Assembly (NCBI GenBank): GCA_030834165.1
Contig: JAURFU010000002.1
Coordinates: 1 to 58,608 of the forward strand
DNA length: 58,608 bases
Source: Verrucomicrobiota bacterium
GTDB taxonomy: Bacteria > Verrucomicrobiota > Verrucomicrobiia > Opitutales > UBA953
Direction of reading: 5' to 3'
Under the pieces are notes generated by a model. That model was not told the origin of the DNA. It worked only from the letters and a program-made list of their open reading frames with translations, and did no database searches. Positions 55,927-58,608 of this stretch are shown here, in pieces (within the stretch, counting starts at the first letter, position 1; every line of letters begins with the position of its first letter). Made by a program: the position numbers and the translations under genes.

Positions 55927-57744
55927 ATGCGCCTCCTCTTCTTCCTCCTCACCGCGGGGGCCTCCCTGCTTTCCGCCGCCGACTCGTTGCAGCCCTACGC
56001 CAGCGAGGCCGAAGTGCCGCGCGACGTCGTCTCGCTCTGGCGGGACGTCGACTTCCGCCGCGACCCCCTCGACGTGCGCGTGTTGAAAGAATGGAGGGAA
56101 GACGGCGCGGTCTGCCGCCTCGTCACGTTCCTGGTCGGCAACTTCAAAGGAGCCCCTTCCCGTATCGCGGCCTTCTACACGTTCCCGGAAGGCGCCCAAA
56201 AAGCTCCGGCCTTCGTGTGGGCCCATGGCGGCGGCCAGCGGGCCGAGCGACGGCGCGGGGCCTATTTCGCGAAACAGGGCTACGCCACGATTGACATCAA
56301 CTGGGGCGGCAGGGAGATCGAGCCCGGAGCGACGGAGAACACCGACTGGGGCAAGGTCGACCCGACGCAAGGCCCGCAATTCTACCCCAAAGCCTTCCGC
56401 GGCGTGAAGCAGGACTTCCTGCCGGACCCGCACACCATCGACCCCGTGCTCAGCCCGCGCAACGGCAACTGGTTCCTGCTCACCTATGCCGGGCGGAGGG
56501 CGATCACCTTCCTGGAGGACCAGCCGGAGGTGGATCCCTCGCGGCTCGGCTTCACGGGCTACTCGATGGGCGGCAACATCACCTCCTTCGCCGCCATCGA
56601 TCCGCGCCTGCGCGCCGTCGCGCCCATGGTGGGCGGTACGGGCTTCGTCACCAGCCCCTTCCCCGGCATCCCTGATCCCGTCCCCGCCGGACATTATCGC
56701 GGCCATGCCGACCTCTTCGCGGCGACGATGGAATCGCAATCATACTACCCGCACGTGAAGTGCCCCGTGCTGCTGCTCACCGCGACCAATGACTTCCACG
56801 GCACCGTCGACCGCGCGTTCACCTGCCTGGCGCGACTGCCGCACCCGGACTGGCGCATCAGCCTCAAGCTCCATTACAACCACTCCCTCGGACCCGAGCA
56901 ATGGTTGCTCCTCAGCCTCTGGTTCGACCGTCACCTCAAAGGTCAGCCCATCGACATCCCCAAGACCGCCAAGGCCAGCCTCACCTTGGCGGCCGACGGG
57001 AAATCGGCGGCCTTCGTCGTCACTCCCGACCAGCCGGCGCGCCTGCGCGCGGTGCGCATCCTCTACAGCCACGACCCCAATCCGCAGTCGCGGTTCTGGA
57101 AGCAGGCCGACGCCGGGCGCATAGGAGACACGTGGTCCGCCCGACTGCCCGCCCACGAAGGCCTGCCCCTGTTCGCCTTCGCCGATTGCACCTACCCCCT
57201 CGAAGGCATCCGCCAGGCCTTCGAAGGCAGCGCCGACGGCTTCACCCTCGCTTCGGAAGAAGCCGTGCACCATCCGAAGACCTGGGACACCAGCCGCCTC
57301 GGGGCGATGGCCACACGGGACGAATTCAGCCCTGACTTCGGTCGCGACTGGGGAATCTCGCCCAACGGCGGCCTGACCACCTACAAATTCCGGGATCCGG
57401 AGATGCGACTGCCGGGCGCCGACCAAGCCCTCCGCCTTAAGCTGACGCCGACGGACAAACGTCTCGGCGTGAGGCTCCGCGTATCCAAGAACCGATTCCT
57501 CACCGGCGTGCGCGCGCCCGGGGAGGAATATGTCGCCAATGCGCTCACCAAACCCGGCCAGAGCGAGGTGACCTTCTCCGTCGCCGATTTCCACGGCGGC
57601 AAGGACGGTGAAAAAACGCCCATGAAGGATTGGGGCAACATCTCCACCCTGTCGCTGGAGATCATCGAACAGGGCCGACCCTTGCCGCTGAGCGGAAGCC
57701 CGCTGCCAAAGTCCCTCGATTGGACCAGAGCGACCGGTCGCTGA
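55927..57744 (+). CDS. Secreted alpha/beta hydrolase, large two-domain esterase
   Basis: The protein has 605 residues. The signal peptide ends near SLLSAAD. The N-terminal hydrolase domain (about 60-345) has FVWAHGGGQ and a nucleophile elbow GYSMGG with Ser213. Candidate acid and base are in TATNDFHGTVD and LHYNHSLGPEQW. Residues about 350-605 form a second, beta-rich domain (LTLAADGKSAAFVVTPDQP; ALRLKLTPTDKRLGVRLRV) that may be a binding domain. The hydrolase part resembles acetyl xylan esterase and dienelactone hydrolase relatives. It lies 2 bases after a sulfatase, so joint removal of acyl and sulfate groups is a reasonable inference. Confidence 0.85.
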   Translation: MRLLFFLLTAGASLLSAADSLQPYASEAEVPRDVVSLWRDVDFRRDPLDVRVLKEWREDGAVCRLVTFLVGNFKGAPSRIAAFYTFPEGAQKAPAFVWAHGGGQRAERRRGAYFAKQGYATIDINWGGREIEPGATENTDWGKVDPTQGPQFYPKAFRGVKQDFLPDPHTIDPVLSPRNGNWFLLTYAGRRAITFLEDQPEVDPSRLGFTGYSMGGNITSFAAIDPRLRAVAPMVGGTGFVTSPFPGIPDPVPAGHYRGHADLFAATMESQSYYPHVKCPVLLLTATNDFHGTVDRAFTCLARLPHPDWRISLKLHYNHSLGPEQWLLLSLWFDRHLKGQPIDIPKTAKASLTLAADGKSAAFVVTPDQPARLRAVRILYSHDPNPQSRFWKQADAGRIGDTWSARLPAHEGLPLFAFADCTYPLEGIRQAFEGSADGFTLASEEAVHHPKTWDTSRLGAMATRDEFSPDFGRDWGISPNGGLTTYKFRDPEMRLPGADQALRLKLTPTDKRLGVRLRVSKNRFLTGVRAPGEEYVANALTKPGQSEVTFSVADFHGGKDGEKTPMKDWGNISTLSLEIIEQGRPLPLSGSPLPKSLDWTRATGR

Positions 57745-57775
57745 AACCGACATGGCTTCGCCGTGCAAGAATATC

Positions 57776-58608
57776 ATGCGACCCCTCGCCCTCTCACTCC
57801 TCCTCGCCCTGCTCGCCACGCTGACGGCCTCGGCCGCCGACAAGCCGAACATCCTGGTGATCTACCTCGATGACATGGGCTGGGGTCAGCCGGGCTGCTA
57901 TGGCGGCAAACTCGCCCCGACTCCCCACATCGACTCAATCGCCCGTAACGGCGTGCGTTTCACCGATGGTTATGTGGCGGCCTGCATCTGCTCGCCCAGC
58001 CGGGTCGGCCTGCTGACCGGACGCTACCAGGCCCGCACCGGTCACGATGCGAATTCCAACGAGGGCAAGAATCCGGAAAACAAGAACCTCCTTCCCAGCG
58101 AGACGACCATCGCCCAGCGACTCAAGCCGCTCGGCTACGTCACCGGCATCTTCGGCAAATGGCATGTCGGCGCGACCAGCGCGGAATACCTCCCCGCCAA
58201 CCGAGGCTTCGACGAAGCCTTCGGCACGACCGGCAACCTCGGCGACAAGATGGGCTTCTACAAAGGAAAGGATTTCATCCCCGATCCGGCCGGAGCCCCG
58301 ATCACCTCCCCGATCTATGCCCGCGAAGCCGCTTCGTTCATGGAGCGCCACCGCGCCGAGCCCTGGTTCCTCTACGTCCCGTTCAACGCCGTGCACTCAC
58401 CCGTGGTCGCCAGCCCCGAGATCAAGGCGCGCTTCCCCGACCTCCCCAGGGCGAAGCAGGACTATGCCGCGCTGATCAGCGAAGCCGATGACGCGGTGGG
58501 CGCCATCCTCGCCAAGCTCCGCGAGCTCAAGCTCGAGGAGAACACGCTCGTCTTCCTCGTGAGCGACAACGGCGGCGCCTCTCCGCTCGCGGAGATGAAC
58601 GGCCTGCG
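57776..58608 (+). CDS. Secreted sulfatase, N-terminal part (truncated by window edge)
   Basis: The frame is open to the last base, giving 277 residues. The start is ATG 57776 (MRPLALSLLLALLATLTASA signal peptide); ATG 57752 is an in-frame alternative. Catalytic marks are IYLDDMGWGQPG, C72 in CSPSR, GKWHVG and VSDNGGASP near the window end. The segment FLYVPFNAVHSPVVASPE fits the arylsulfatase branch of S1. The C-terminal domain is outside the window. Confidence 0.93.
   Translation, partial: MRPLALSLLLALLATLTASAADKPNILVIYLDDMGWGQPGCYGGKLAPTPHIDSIARNGVRFTDGYVAACICSPSRVGLLTGRYQARTGHDANSNEGKNPENKNLLPSETTIAQRLKPLGYVTGIFGKWHVGATSAEYLPANRGFDEAFGTTGNLGDKMGFYKGKDFIPDPAGAPITSPIYAREAASFMERHRAEPWFLYVPFNAVHSPVVASPEIKARFPDLPRAKQDYAALISEADDAVGAILAKLRELKLEENTLVFLVSDNGGASPLAEMNGL

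Overview
The window is high-GC bacterial DNA with very short gaps between genes and almost every gene on the + strand. It is dense in families that are expanded in Verrucomicrobiota and Planctomycetota: Planctomycete-type cytochrome c proteins (PSCyt1/DUF1549/DUF1553), DUF1592-type cytochrome proteins, DUF1501 and DUF1552 proteins, and formylglycine sulfatases. A verrucomicrobial origin is my best guess. The sequence holds no rRNA or other phylogenetic marker that would prove it.

Layout. Positions 1-1197 carry the C-terminal part of a catalase-peroxidase (katG), closed by a clear terminator. Next come a secreted EF-hand/redoxin/cytochrome/copper-monooxygenase fusion (1311-3380) and a minus-strand block (3475-5963) with an ECF sigma factor, a FecR-like protein and a Gly-rich EF-hand protein. 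A secreted protein gene at 6248-7120 is split by one in-frame TGA.

From 7185 to 42774 the window is a chain of modules. Five pair a Sec-exported PSCyt/DUF1553 cytochrome protein with a Tat-exported DUF1501 protein (7185/9919, 11440/13905, 15365/17676, 22060/20651 in reversed order, 38255/41326). Two pair a DUF1592-type cytochrome protein with a Tat-exported DUF1552 protein (24975/27441 and 33990/32690). These two lie in mirror-image order around a tandem duplicate of unknown genes (28814, 30112) and a leucine-rich-repeat protein (31509). A serine hydrolase and an SGNH-type carbohydrate esterase sit at 36543-38251.

From 42841 to the right edge lies a sulfatase block. It holds seven sulfatases, with an eighth upstream at 19137. 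They are interleaved with four small jelly-roll-like secreted or lipo-proteins and two alpha/beta hydrolases. The rightmost sulfatase runs off the window.

How the genes may work together. Nearly every product has an export signal, so the locus describes an extracytoplasmic machine. Sulfatases and esterases would strip sulfate and acyl groups from a decorated polysaccharide, and the jelly-roll proteins may hold the glycan. The paired cytochrome and alkaline-phosphatase-fold proteins would perform a still unknown, possibly redox, step. The cytochrome pairs have no established biochemical role, so that part is inference. No glycoside hydrolase, polysaccharide lyase, sugar transporter or sulfatase-maturing enzyme is recognisable here, so the locus cannot be a complete catabolic pathway. 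Three copies of a palindromic repeat sit at gene starts between 28.8 and 31.5 kb. In two of them the repeat itself encodes the signal peptide.
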